Source of the DNA: Pusillimonas sp. TS35
GTDB lineage: Bacteria; Pseudomonadota; Gammaproteobacteria; Burkholderiales; Burkholderiaceae_B
NCBI RefSeq assembly: GCF_009857885.1
Contig: NZ_WWER01000001.1
Coordinates: forward strand, 248,001 to 312,000
DNA length: 64,000 nucleotides
Direction: 5' to 3'
Shown: positions 1 to 8,306 of the stretch, piece by piece
Position numbering within the stretch: the stretch's first letter is position 1
Layout: every line of letters starts with the position of its first letter
Made by a program: the position numbers and the translations under genes
Notes under the pieces: generated by a model
Database searches by the model: none
Told to the model about the DNA's origin: nothing
Seen by the model: only the letters and a program-made list of their open reading frames with translations

Positions 1-603
1 AGCCTGGCGCCTTCCGGCCAAGGCAGGCCGCAATCCGCTTTAACTTACGAAACCAACCGGAGACTCATGATTTGTTTCCGCTTTTCCCTTTACCCCATTC
101 TGATGTGTGCGTTGGCAATTTCGGCGCGCTGCTGTGGCCGTTGAGAGAGGCACCACAGCTGGTCAACACGCCGTTCGGTTGAGTGCCCGATATGCCGAAA
201 AGATTAATATTTCCTTTCAAAATATTTGAAAGAAATGATTACTGAATATATTAAAAATGATATTTATATATCTTTGTGTATCGGAAATAAGAAAGCTTAT
301 AGTGTTTGCCCGAATGAACTAAGTTGTCAGCGGGCAACAAGGAAATAATGAGTCACAATTAATCTGATGGTGCAAAGGTTTGGTTTGGCGGCTGAGGCGG
401 CCGCAAATACAGGCGCCCCATCTATATCTATATATGTCACAAGGCAAGGTTGATGTCCCCTGGCGGGGAGGATGTCAAATCCCCCGGCGGTAGGCTCGCC
501 CAAACATACACTGGCGTTTTCGCCGCGCCGCCTCAGGCACTGCTGCCCGTATGGCTGACGCTGTAGCGGTTCAACGTTCATGTTCAACGTTCATGTTCAA
601 CGT
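1..603. other. gene-poor stretch with AT-rich block
   Basis: I see no convincing gene here. A 25-codon frame starts at 67 behind a GGAG and ends at 144 (a hydrophobic peptide rich in Cys), but it is too short to call. Positions about 190-320 are strikingly AT-rich against the GC-rich surroundings. They contain an 8-bp inverted repeat, ctttcaaa-ata-tttgaaag, at 214-232. Two repeat features listed separately (452-478 and 569-606) lie downstream. Confidence 0.5.
452..478 (+). repeat. IS605-type right-end remnant
   Basis: A small GC hairpin is followed by ggggaggatgtcaa, the same 14 bases that end the IS605-like element at 6225-6238. In the IS200/IS605 family the right end is a hairpin followed by a cleavage tetranucleotide (TCAA in IS608), and both copies fit that plan. 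No transposase coding sequence lies beside this copy, so it looks like a solo end or a scar of an earlier insertion. Confidence 0.4.
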
Positions 604-606
604 TCA
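569..606. repeat. 13-bp tandem repeat, about three units
   Basis: The unit gttcaacgttcat occurs at 569-581 and 582-594, with a twelve-base third copy at 595-606. The last copy supplies the stop codon of the minus-strand aldo/keto reductase gene (604-606), so a change in copy number could move the end of that protein. Confidence 0.7.
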
Positions 607-1551
607 CCACGTGCTGGCTTGCTCAAGCCGCGCAATGTCCTTGGTTGACAGCGCGAGTTCCGTCGCGCGGATGAGGCTGTCCAACTGATCCAGCGTGGTT
701 GCGCTGGCTATGGGGGCGGTGACACCTTCGCGGGCGATGAGCCAGGCGATAGCAACCTCTCCGGGCCGGGCGTTGTGGGTGGCGGCAACCTCATCCAGCG
801 CCGCAAGAATGCCAAACCCGCGCTCATTCATGTAACCACGCGCACCGCCGCCACGCGGGCTTTTGCCCAGATCATCCTCGCTGCGGTATTTGCCGGTTAG
901 AAAACCCCGGGCCAGGCCGTAATAGGGGGTGACGCCAATCTGCTCGGCCATTGCGAGGTCGCGCAGCGCACCCTCGTACGTGGCGCGGTCGTACAGGTTG
1001 TATTGCGGTTCAAGTACTTCGTAGCGGGGCAGACCGGCCTTTCGGGCTGCCTCGAGCGCCGCCGCAAGTTGCTCGGCGGAGTGATTGGAGGCGCCGATGG
1101 TGCGCACCTTGCCGGCTTTGATCAGCCGGTCGTACGCACCCAGTGTTTCTTCCAAGGGCGCCTCGGCGTCGAAGATATGCGAAAAATACACGTCAATATG
1201 ATCGGTTCGCAGCCGACGCAGCGAGTTCTCCACCTCCTTTTCTATCCATGCCGCGGAGAGCCCCTTACCATCGGGCATCTCCATGCCCACCTTGGTGATT
1301 ATCACCATTTGCGAGCGATTGCCGCGCATAGCCAACCATTCGCCAATTATCGTCTCCGACTCGCCCCCTTTGTTGCCCGATACCCAGGTCGAATACATAT
1401 CGGCGGTGTCAATGGCCTGGAAACCGGCGTCCGCAAAGCGATCCAGCAATTCGAATGAACGTTTCTTGTCTGCCGTCCAGCCAAAAACATTGGCACCCAG
1501 AACGAGCGGTGAGATTGAAATACCCGACTTGCCCAATTCCCTCTTTGTCAT
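604..1551 (-). CDS. aldo/keto reductase
   Basis: A 315-residue TIM-barrel NADPH-dependent oxidoreductase of the aldo/keto reductase family, soluble, with unknown carbonyl substrate. The N-terminus MTKRELGKSG followed by ISPLVLGANVFGW and the FQAIDTADMYS stretch (catalytic Asp/Tyr region) are typical. Later come VIITKVGMEM (Lys), HIDVYFSHIFD (His region) and the GASNHSAEQL loop. The start at 1551 was chosen over a longer frame because AAAGGA lies just upstream and family members begin here. The cupin gene lies 99 nt upstream on the same strand, so the two may be co-transcribed. The C-terminus runs into a 13-bp tandem repeat. Confidence 0.9.
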   Translation of the reverse strand: MTKRELGKSGISISPLVLGANVFGWTADKKRSFELLDRFADAGFQAIDTADMYSTWVSGNKGGESETIIGEWLAMRGNRSQMVIITKVGMEMPDGKGLSAAWIEKEVENSLRRLRTDHIDVYFSHIFDAEAPLEETLGAYDRLIKAGKVRTIGASNHSAEQLAAALEAARKAGLPRYEVLEPQYNLYDRATYEGALRDLAMAEQIGVTPYYGLARGFLTGKYRSEDDLGKSPRGGGARGYMNERGFGILAALDEVAATHNARPGEVAIAWLIAREGVTAPIASATTLDQLDSLIRATELALSTKDIARLEQASTW

Positions 1552-1650
1552 ACGGCGTTCCTTTATTGCGCTTGTGGTTTGGGTCGGGTGTGTATGCGCT
1601 AACCCGATACCCAAGCCGCTACTGGTTTTTGCGATGTTGATTGCTTGATT

Positions 1651-2208
1651 TCAGCTTGCGCGCGTTACCGCATTGAAACGCGCTTCGGCTTCGCGGAAAA
1701 GTGTTTTGGCCGTTTCGAAATTCCAGGGGCCTTCGGTGAGAGTTTCAGGATCCCATTGGTGTCTTGGTCTCATTGGATGGAAGAAATCGCCGCCATAAAC
1801 ATGTATTGCGCAGGTCATTTTGCCGATCGGGTTTACCACTGAGTGAATGGTGTCCTGGCCCAACGCAGCGATGTCTCCCGCGCCCAGCGAGCGCGCGCTC
1901 GCGGCTTCGATGCCGGCCGGCGACCGGCGCCAGAAAATATTGTCTTCGCGGCCTGCATAAATGCCCACCACCGAAAACATCTGGTGGTCGTGCGGCATGA
2001 GGCTCATACAGGGCGCCCACACGAACTTGATAATCGTAAGATCCGGCGCGTTGTGCAGCGCCGTAATGCCCGCATGCTCAGGCTCGCCGAGCCCCGCCAT
2101 CACCGCAGCCGGGTCCGACACTGCCCGCGCCACAATCTCGCGTATCGCGGCCTGCCCCTCGGGTACCGCGTGGATACAGTCTTGGATAAAGCGTTGCTGG
2201 TCAAACAT
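1651..2208 (-). CDS. cupin / cysteine dioxygenase-like protein
   Basis: A 185-residue protein resembling the cysteine dioxygenase-like cupins (double-stranded beta-helix metal enzymes). The segment MPHDHQMFSVVGIYAGRED around residues 92-110 carries the two metal-ligand histidines (HDH) and a downstream Glu. A second cupin motif lies near TIHSVVNP and CAIHVYGGDFF. The ribosome binding site GGGGGGAAG sits six bases before the ATG. No substrate can be named: true cysteine dioxygenases share this fold, but many relatives have other roles. It precedes the aldo/keto reductase on the same strand. Confidence 0.75.
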   Translation of the reverse strand: MFDQQRFIQDCIHAVPEGQAAIREIVARAVSDPAAVMAGLGEPEHAGITALHNAPDLTIIKFVWAPCMSLMPHDHQMFSVVGIYAGREDNIFWRRSPAGIEAASARSLGAGDIAALGQDTIHSVVNPIGKMTCAIHVYGGDFFHPMRPRHQWDPETLTEGPWNFETAKTLFREAEARFNAVTRAS

Positions 2209-2378
2209 GATGCTTCCCCCCGCAAACTCCGGCTTGAGGAACCGGCGCCCAACGCACCATCAATCAATATAGTCTCGCCGTGGAGGCGTTGACAATAGCG
2301 CGTCACAGGGAGTGGCAGAGAGAAGCAAAAATCCCTGTAAAATGGCTCCCCTTCCTATTTATCGACGGTATACCGCCC

Positions 2379-2885
2379 ATGAGGCACCTGGAAAAAGCAT
2401 TCGAACGCACCCTTTTCACCAGCCGTTGGCTGATGGGGCCGGTTTACCTTGGGCTGGCGTTTGCGCTCGTGATTTTGCTGGTGAAGTTTGCCAAAGAAAT
2501 CTGGTACCTCTTCGCGGACATCATGAGTGCCAGCGGTGGCGAGCTGATCATTGGCGTGTTGTCGCTGGTGGACATCGCACTGATCATGAATCTGCTGATC
2601 ATCATCATATTCAGCGGTTACGAAAACTTTGTGTCCAAGATGGACGAGCTGCACAACCACCAGGATCGTCCTGAGTGGATGGGGCACATTGGCTTCTCTG
2701 ACCTCAAGCTCAAGCTCATCGGGTCGATTGTTGCGATTTCAGGGATCGAGCTGTTGAAAGCCTTCATGAACGTAGGCAACCTGTCAGATCGGCACCTGGC
2801 CTGGATGGTGGGCATCCACGTCACCTTCTTGTTTTCGGGTTTGTTCTACGCGGCCATGGATCGTATTGCCGACAAGGGGCACTGA
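2379..2885 (+). CDS. yqhA: UPF0114 membrane protein, YqhA family
   Basis: A 168-residue inner-membrane protein matching the length of E. coli YqhA (about 164). It begins MRHLEKAFERTLFTSRW and has at least three hydrophobic spans (about residues 16-40, 60-85 and 130-160). The family has no established function. The start at 2379 was preferred over an upstream in-frame ATG at 2280 because family members begin with this amphipathic arginine-rich segment; no strong ribosome binding site is visible. It is transcribed away from the cupin gene. Confidence 0.8.
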   Translation: MRHLEKAFERTLFTSRWLMGPVYLGLAFALVILLVKFAKEIWYLFADIMSASGGELIIGVLSLVDIALIMNLLIIIIFSGYENFVSKMDELHNHQDRPEWMGHIGFSDLKLKLIGSIVAISGIELLKAFMNVGNLSDRHLAWMVGIHVTFLFSGLFYAAMDRIADKGH

Positions 2886-3035
2886 GGCTGTCGGGTGGCA
2901 CAGCACCACTGGCCGCTATGTCATCGGCCGCGGCGTTGGCTTCCGTCGATATCAGTTATCTGGTTTTCCTTCGCCTGGGCAGCATGCGGTAGGGCCCGCG
3001 CGCCGACTACTTGCACGCGTCGTTTACGTGCATGG

Positions 3036-3989
3036 TCAATATGCCGTATTGCTTCGCGACGCCCATAGGTGGGCCGCCATGAGCGCTCGCCACGGTGAAA
3101 ATTCCATTAACCACGCCTGGGCCTGCTTCTCGTTCAGCTTGTCGGGGCGGGCCAGCAAGGCTTCTATTGCTCGGCGAACCGCCACGTCGCCGTGCAGGGA
3201 GCCGTCCAGCCATCCGAAGCCGCGCAGCAATGTGTAATTGACCGTCCAGGGGCCGATGCCCCGGATGGCCAGCAGGCGTTCGCGGATGTCGTCCATGGCG
3301 GGCGCTTGTTGCAGCCAGCGTTCGAACGGTAACTGCTCATCGGCGATCAGTGATGCCAAGTGCAGCAGCGCATTGGCTTTGCTGGTGGAAAAACCCGTCT
3401 GGCGCAAGGTGTCGGCCCCCAACTGGACGATGTTCTTTGGCCCAGGGTGGCACAACAAGCCGCTTGAATGTTTTATGTTTGCCGCTTGCATCAACCTGCG
3501 TCGTATCGATACTGCGGCGCCCACGCTGATCTGCTGGCCCATAATCGCCCACGCCAGCGCCTCGAAGGGCGTTGCGGCTGCTGGTACTCGAAGGCCGGCC
3601 TGCTGGCTGACCATCTGGCCCACCACAGGATGCGTGCGGAACCTCTGTTCGAAGACTTCGATATCCTGCGACAGCCCGAGCATGCGCCGCAGCATGCTTT
3701 CGAGCCGTTTTTCGCTATGGACGGAGCGCGGCGCAGGGGCATCCAACAGCAGCGCTGCGTGCACCTGTTCCCGTTGGAACCGGATGCGAAGACATGCGGG
3801 TCTGTCGTCCCAAAGTAAACCTTTTTCCAGTACAGCGCCGCTGACGCGCTCCGCAATCTCTTGCGCATCGCGTCGATGGAAGTCAAGGGCGTCGCCAGCG
3901 CGAAAACCTGGCGGCAGTGGCACGACGCAGGTGATACCCTGCCCAGCGGGTGGGGAGGAACGGCCTGCAGCGTTCAAGTGCGGCATCAC
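3036..3989 (-). CDS. alkA: DNA-3-methyladenine glycosylase II (AlkA-like)
   Basis: Base-excision repair glycosylase of the helix-hairpin-helix superfamily, which removes alkylated purines. The 317 residues comprise an AlkA-type N-terminal domain (about 1-120) and a catalytic domain. The stretch FEALAWAIMGQQISVGAA is characteristic. The hairpin motif LLAIRGIGPWTVNYTLLR (around residue 245) is followed by GDVAVRRA, whose Asp matches the catalytic aspartate of AlkA. No Ada domains are fused. No good ribosome binding site precedes the ATG at 3989, so the exact start is uncertain. Confidence 0.85.
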   Translation of the reverse strand: MMPHLNAAGRSSPPAGQGITCVVPLPPGFRAGDALDFHRRDAQEIAERVSGAVLEKGLLWDDRPACLRIRFQREQVHAALLLDAPAPRSVHSEKRLESMLRRMLGLSQDIEVFEQRFRTHPVVGQMVSQQAGLRVPAAATPFEALAWAIMGQQISVGAAVSIRRRLMQAANIKHSSGLLCHPGPKNIVQLGADTLRQTGFSTSKANALLHLASLIADEQLPFERWLQQAPAMDDIRERLLAIRGIGPWTVNYTLLRGFGWLDGSLHGDVAVRRAIEALLARPDKLNEKQAQAWLMEFSPWRALMAAHLWASRSNTAY

Positions 3990-4145
3990 GCCACCCCACG
4001 GCCGCTTCGGTGTGAGCCCGTTGCTGGTGGCATCGCCATGAGGTTCACCATACGGGTGTGCCGGCTGCGAGCAGAGCGCATTGCCTGCCGGGCCACGCTG
4101 CCCGTAAGCCGGGCACGATACCTTCGCGGCTGCGCGGGGCGATGT

Positions 4146-4772
4146 TCAGGATTGTTGCCGCGCAAACGCCCACCAGCTTTGCACGCAGGGCCGGGCTGAT
4201 TGATGTTCGACATAACGTTGCACTTTGCGGGGTACCGGGTCGCCATTGGCACACAGCCGGCTGAGCATCACTGAAAAATCGACGTCGGCGATTGACCATT
4301 CGCCAAACAAATGGTCGCTGTTCTCGTCGATCAAGGTGTCGGCGACGGCGAGGAGTTTGTCGGCGGCCTGCTGTGCCGCGGCGCTTAATGCCTGCGGGCG
4401 CTTGAGGCCGTAGATCACACTGGTTGGCCGCTCGGCGCGCAGTGCGGCAAGATCGCTGCGCACCCAGGCCTGCAGCTGCCGCGCGCGTGCCCGCAGGCGA
4501 ATATCTTCCGGAAAGACCGCTGGAAACTCCGGAGGTGTATAGGCGTCTTCCAAATACTCAATAATGGCCGAAGACTCCGACAATGAAAAATCGTCGACAG
4601 CAAGCGTGGGAATACGGGACGTCAGCGAAAGCTGGCGATACGCTTGTCCGCGGTTTTCTCCCGCGGACAGATCGATCGTTCTGAGTTCGAATGGCAGACC
4701 TTTTTCGCATAGCGCGGCATAAACCGACAGCGCATAAGGGCTGGAGTACTCGCGATTGGTATACAGAATCAT
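4146..4772 (-). CDS. yfcF: glutathione S-transferase, YfcF-like
   Basis: A 208-residue soluble glutathione transferase. It follows E. coli YfcF closely: the N-terminal thioredoxin-like domain begins MILYTNREYSSPYALS, and the glutathione-binding motif DFSLSESSAIIEYLED is almost the YfcF sequence. It continues through RARARQLQAWVRSDL and FGEWSIADVDFSVMLSRL (N-capping box and Asp of the C-terminal domain). YfcF has glutathione-dependent peroxidase and transferase activity. The start at 4772 is placed by family alignment; upstream in-frame sequence lacks family features. Confidence 0.88.
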   Translation of the reverse strand: MILYTNREYSSPYALSVYAALCEKGLPFELRTIDLSAGENRGQAYRQLSLTSRIPTLAVDDFSLSESSAIIEYLEDAYTPPEFPAVFPEDIRLRARARQLQAWVRSDLAALRAERPTSVIYGLKRPQALSAAAQQAADKLLAVADTLIDENSDHLFGEWSIADVDFSVMLSRLCANGDPVPRKVQRYVEHQSARPCVQSWWAFARQQS

Positions 4773-5190
4773 GTCGGTGTCCAGGGGGATATCAGTGAGC
4801 AATACGTCGAATACCTTTAATAGTAGAGCAAGTCCAGCGCGCGTGTCGCGGTTGCCGCCGGTCTCACCTCGAATTTGAACCGTATTATCGTGCCGCTTCT
4901 CGGGGGAATTGTCCGAACGGAAAAATCCGATCCATAGGCGGCCCCATCCTAGTGTGCCGTACGCTCCGCGCAACTGCGGGCATCGGCACAGGCTGGCCGG
5001 GGTTATCGGGGTTGCCCGCTAAGGCCGGGCCATCATGGAGACCGAGTGGGGGTTTTGTTGACCGCTTGGTGTCGCTGTCCATCGGAGCTCATCCGGACTG
5101 AAATCTCGCATTGATTGATCAGGTGCGCGGCAAACCTCCCCCTTCAGGGCGGGGAAGGGTAGCGCGGACGGCGAGCCGTCCTTTGGGTGG

Positions 5191-5500
5191 TCAGTGCGGC
5201 GTCCGCTGCTGTTCGATGTACTGGCGGATGACATCGATGGGCGCACCGCCACAGCTACCGGCAAAATAGGACGGCGACCATAACGCGCCGCCCCACAGCT
5301 TCTGGCGAATGCTGGGGTGGTTTTTCTTGCGGATCATTCGGCTGGATACGCCCTTCAAGCTGTTGACCAACGCCGAAACAGAAACCTTGGGAGGGTAGTT
5401 CACCAGCAGGTGAACATGGTCATCCTCGCCATCGAACTCAGATAGCTGCGACTCGAAGTCGGCGCAGACGCTGGCGAAGATGCCGCGCAGGTCGTCCAGT
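5191..5500 (-). pseudogene. tnpA (Y1 HUH transposase), 5' truncated
   Basis: About 103 C-terminal residues of an IS200/IS605 TnpA single-strand transposase remain. The HUH metal-binding motif is intact (EDDHVHLLVNYPP), followed by SLKGVSSRMIRKKN, and the catalytic tyrosine region VIRQYIEQQ is present near the C-terminus. Roughly the first 45 residues are missing: sequence homologous to TnpA stops at LDDLRGIFAS, exactly where tnpB-derived sequence begins on the other strand. The upstream minus-strand frame is antisense to tnpB, so no normal TnpA can be made. Confidence 0.85.
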
Positions 5501-6195
5501 ACATGGGCATTGCCCGCTTGGCCACGATGAGCGACGGCAGCTATCTGGCGCCGCTGTCCAGCTTCAAGAAGCACGAAGCCCGTCTGCGCCGTGCGCAGCA
5601 GGCGATGAGCCGCAAGACCAAATTCAGCAGCAACTGGAAGAAGGCGAAAGCTAAAGTACAACGCATCCATACCCGCATCGGCAACTGCCGCCGCGACTAC
5701 CTGCACAAGGCCACGACCACGATCAGCCAAAACCACGCGATGGTGTGTATCGAGGACTTGCAGGTGAGGAATATGTCCCAGTCCGCGGCAGGCAACACCG
5801 AGCGGCCGGGTAAAAACGTGAAGGCCAAATCCGGCCTGAACAAAGCCATCCTCGATCAAGGCTGGTTCGAGTTCCGCAGGCAGCTTGAGTACAAGCTGGC
5901 GTGGGCGGGCGGTTGGCTCATTGCCGTGCCGCCACACAACACCAGCCGGACATGCCCAGCCTGCGGCCATGTCCACGCGGACAACCGCAAGACGCAGGCG
6001 CGGTTTGCGTGCGTGCGGTGCGGCTACGAGGAAAACGCCGATGTGGTCGGCGCGATGAATATTCTGGCGCGGGGACACCGCGTTGCAGCCTGTGGAGAGG
6101 ACGTCAGCCGTGCAAGGCCCGCAAGGGCCAAGCGTGCAGCCTCTGCGAAGCAGGAACCCACCGAAGCGACGCACAGCAGCCTTGCGCCGCTGTGA
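5501..6195 (+). pseudogene. tnpB (RuvC-like RNA-guided nuclease), 5' truncated
   Basis: The C-terminal 230 or so residues of a TnpB/OrfB protein of about 400. The fragment starts at MGIARLATMSDG, where intact proteins have an Asp just before this motif; that first RuvC Asp is gone. The RuvC-II Glu (MVCIEDLQV) remains, as do the zinc ribbon (CPACGH and CVRCGYEEN) and the final RuvC Asp ([10 protein letters not shown]). The N-terminal DNA/RNA-binding half is lost. It should be inactive as a nuclease. Confidence 0.85.
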
Positions 6196-6217
6196 GCGCC
6201 GTAGGAATCCCCTTTCT

Positions 6218-6667
6218 TTAGGGAGGGGAGGATGTCAACGACAGCGTAAGCTGATACGTGTCCGCGGTTGCTGATCGCATCAACTGGCCAACAACGATTT
6301 CGTAGGTTTTTTTCTGAGTCTTGAATTCGTACTTGTCACGCGCGTCCACCACGCCTGGTATGGAAAACATCGTGTTCCGATCCGTGGACGTGATGGCGAC
6401 GCGTACGATTTGACCCTTGCGTGTCGAGAAGCGAAAGCATGCAGTTGCATCGGGATCAACCGAACCGGAAACGATTGCCGACGAAGCACCCGTCTTGAAT
6501 TGAATGACTTTACAGGGTGCATCCGCCCACGCTGGCTGGCCGAGTGTTGAGGACGTAAATACGGCAACCATAATGGCCAGCGCGCGCGGGAGGGTTGCGC
6601 CGAATGCGGGTACTCGTGCATTACAAGTAGATCGGTGCGAAGGCGAGGGGGATTCGCGTTCAAACAT
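6218..6667 (-). CDS. secreted protein of unknown function, 3' end in IS
   Basis: A 149-residue protein that I do not recognise. A stretch around residues 28-50 (ALAIMVAVF then QPAWADA) looks like a signal peptide with cleavage after ADA. The mature part is about 100 residues, beta-rich, with two cysteines. A good ribosome binding site (AGAAGG) precedes the ATG. The last four or so codons (TSSPP) and the stop lie within the right end of the IS605 remnant, so the natural C-terminus has been replaced. It is 65 nt downstream of another secreted protein gene and is probably in an operon with it. Confidence 0.6.
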   Translation of the reverse strand: MFERESPSPSHRSTCNARVPAFGATLPRALAIMVAVFTSSTLGQPAWADAPCKVIQFKTGASSAIVSGSVDPDATACFRFSTRKGQIVRVAITSTDRNTMFSIPGVVDARDKYEFKTQKKTYEIVVGQLMRSATADTYQLTLSLTSSPP

Positions 6668-6732
6668 AAAGGCACCTTCTGGAGCAGTGATTTTTCATGA
6701 GTGGCGGCAACGAAGTTTGTCTTGCTTTTCGT

Positions 6733-7395
6733 TTATTTGCCTGGCACAGGCCACCACCAAGCGACCGACGAGGCTTTGGATTCGGCAATTTCTTTGCAGT
6801 AGTCCGTCCCCGCAAACTTGCCTTCCGCGTTTTGCACCCGCACATTCCGCCATACAGCCGTAATATGCATGTGCCGGTTTGTCTCTTTGACTGCGTAGCT
6901 GGCGTCCTCCCGCTCCGCGTACGCTTTGATAGGTGGCCCGGATATTTTTCCATTATCAATTGGCCAGGCGCAGATCATTGCATAACGGGGCAGGTCTTCA
7001 ATTTCAATGGGCAGTTTCACCGGGCGTAGCGCTCTGTGGGTCTGGGCAAACTGGATCGACGGTAGATACTCCACATATTGCAGTAGCCTGATGTCGCCGG
7101 AATCGAACCAGCCAAACGCTGCTGTGCCGCCCGCCGGTGCGTTCTGATCGGGCACCACAATATGTGATGACAGCGAAAAAGTATCGGTAGTTGGAACGGA
7201 GCGATGCTTCGTTTTCCAGTACGACACCAGAAGATGCATTTGCGCTCGCGGCTGATATACGGCGTGAGGAGAGTCACGCGCCGGTTCAGCACCGTATGCA
7301 GATGTGCCAAGCATGATTGCCGTGCAAAATAAGACGCCCCGAAGCGGATAGCGTCTTGTGTGGCCGGTTGCGTTGAAGCTCCGCATTGCGTGCAT
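6733..7395 (-). CDS. secreted protein of unknown function
   Basis: A 220-residue protein that I do not recognise. The start at 7395 has a very strong ribosome binding site (AAGGAGGTG) six bases upstream and gives a signal peptide: a basic N-terminus, the hydrophobic run GVLFCTAIMLGTSAYG, and a likely cleavage at YGA. The mature region contains MHLLVSYWKTKHRS, GGTAAFGWFD and MHITAVWRNVRVQN, and ends VAWWWPVPGK. Transcription appears to continue into the next secreted protein gene, 65 nt away. Confidence 0.6.
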   Translation of the reverse strand: MHAMRSFNATGHTRRYPLRGVLFCTAIMLGTSAYGAEPARDSPHAVYQPRAQMHLLVSYWKTKHRSVPTTDTFSLSSHIVVPDQNAPAGGTAAFGWFDSGDIRLLQYVEYLPSIQFAQTHRALRPVKLPIEIEDLPRYAMICAWPIDNGKISGPPIKAYAEREDASYAVKETNRHMHITAVWRNVRVQNAEGKFAGTDYCKEIAESKASSVAWWWPVPGK

Positions 7396-8306
7396 GGCCG
7401 CACCTCCTTGTCTCAGGCCCATGAGGGTGTCAGTCAGTCACATGACCAGGGTGTCGCGAAGCCATTTGTGAGCTGGTGCTGACGAGCATTATTTCTTCCT
7501 CGTACTGGTCTGGCGGGCGCCGCCGAAACGATGGACGCAGCCCTGTGCGCGCTCTGGCCCGAACTCCCCGCGCCGGGACTACGCGGCGGCAGCCGCGTAG
7601 CGGGAGGAACATTGTTGCCGCCGCCCACGGAGGCATATGCTTTGTCGCCTGTGGCCAACGCACCGCAGGAGTTGACATACCAGATCACCGCTTTGCATAG
7701 GCACGAGGCTGGTCGTGTATTTGTTGGCTGCGTGCACCAAGTATTTTTCATACCGTTCCGTTCTCCGGATGAAGCACTTCGCGACGGCGAAGGAGGGGAG
7801 CTTTGTCAATATAGTCGTGAGCCTGATCGCTGACCATCGGCTTAATGGGTGAAGCCGCCCATTCGCAAGATTGACCCGCCGCCGTCCTGCTGCTAGTGCA
7901 CAGGCGCCCGATCGCGGCGTGGGTTTCAAGCGCCCGTTGTCGGGAAGCAATTGGTCGGCATTGCGTGGCAGACGAGAGGGCTTCAGGCCACCCAGGGCGC
8001 GTTCCTGGATCTTGTGGCCCAGTCGGCTCTCCAGCCACGTCCGATGATGATTGCCGGAGCGCATAAAAATGCTCATCCCGCAGCGCCCAGAGGTTTTCGG
8101 TGAGCAGGTCGGAAGTATAAGGTGGGTTCGTTTGTAGTATGGCCAGTATTCCAAGGAGAGAACACTTGCTATGCTATGGTTGACCGTTACGTACAGTAAC
8201 GGGTTTGGGCGTGCTACGGGAGACTGCTGCGGCTCCTCTCCTCACGCCGTCTGGCGGTGATCGCCAGTAGCGTCCTGGGGCCTTTCAAGTAGTGGGAAGA
8301 TGCATC
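7396..8306. other. gene-poor stretch upstream of NYN gene
   Basis: Several overlapping frames occur on both strands (for example 7579-8154 minus), but none shows a recognisable domain, a plausible ribosome binding site or stable codon bias, and they may be degraded sequence. A clean inverted repeat, ccgttac-gtaca-gtaacgg, lies at 8184-8202, and a smaller one (ctggcg/cgccag) at 8251-8267. Both lie upstream of the NYN gene and could be operator sites. Confidence 0.4.
8184..8202. promoter_or_regulatory. operator-like inverted repeat
   Basis: A perfect 7-bp inverted repeat with a 5-nt spacer (ccgttac-gtaca-gtaacgg), about 105 nt upstream of the NYN gene start. The geometry suits a dimeric helix-turn-helix repressor. 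No regulator gene is adjacent. Confidence 0.35.

Larger units (their letters stand above)
5110..6238. mobile_element. decayed IS200/IS605-family element
   Basis: The two genes of an IS605-type element are arranged divergently but are joined head to head by a deletion near 5500 that removed the 5' part of both. The left side has a GC hairpin (about 5136-5156). The right end has a hairpin (about 6206-6227) followed by ggggaggatgtcaa, ending TCAA. IS605 elements have no terminal inverted repeats and make no target duplication, so the left boundary is approximate. The right end lies inside the 3' end of the neighbouring minus-strand gene (6218-6667). Confidence 0.8.

Noticed and set aside
327-587. 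86-codon minus-strand gene
   Set aside because: It lies over the IS end remnant and tandem repeats, with no family resemblance and a start formed by the repeat itself.
7579-8154. 191-codon minus-strand gene
   Set aside because: It has no ribosome binding site, no domain and low-quality codon use; it overlaps equally long frames on both strands.
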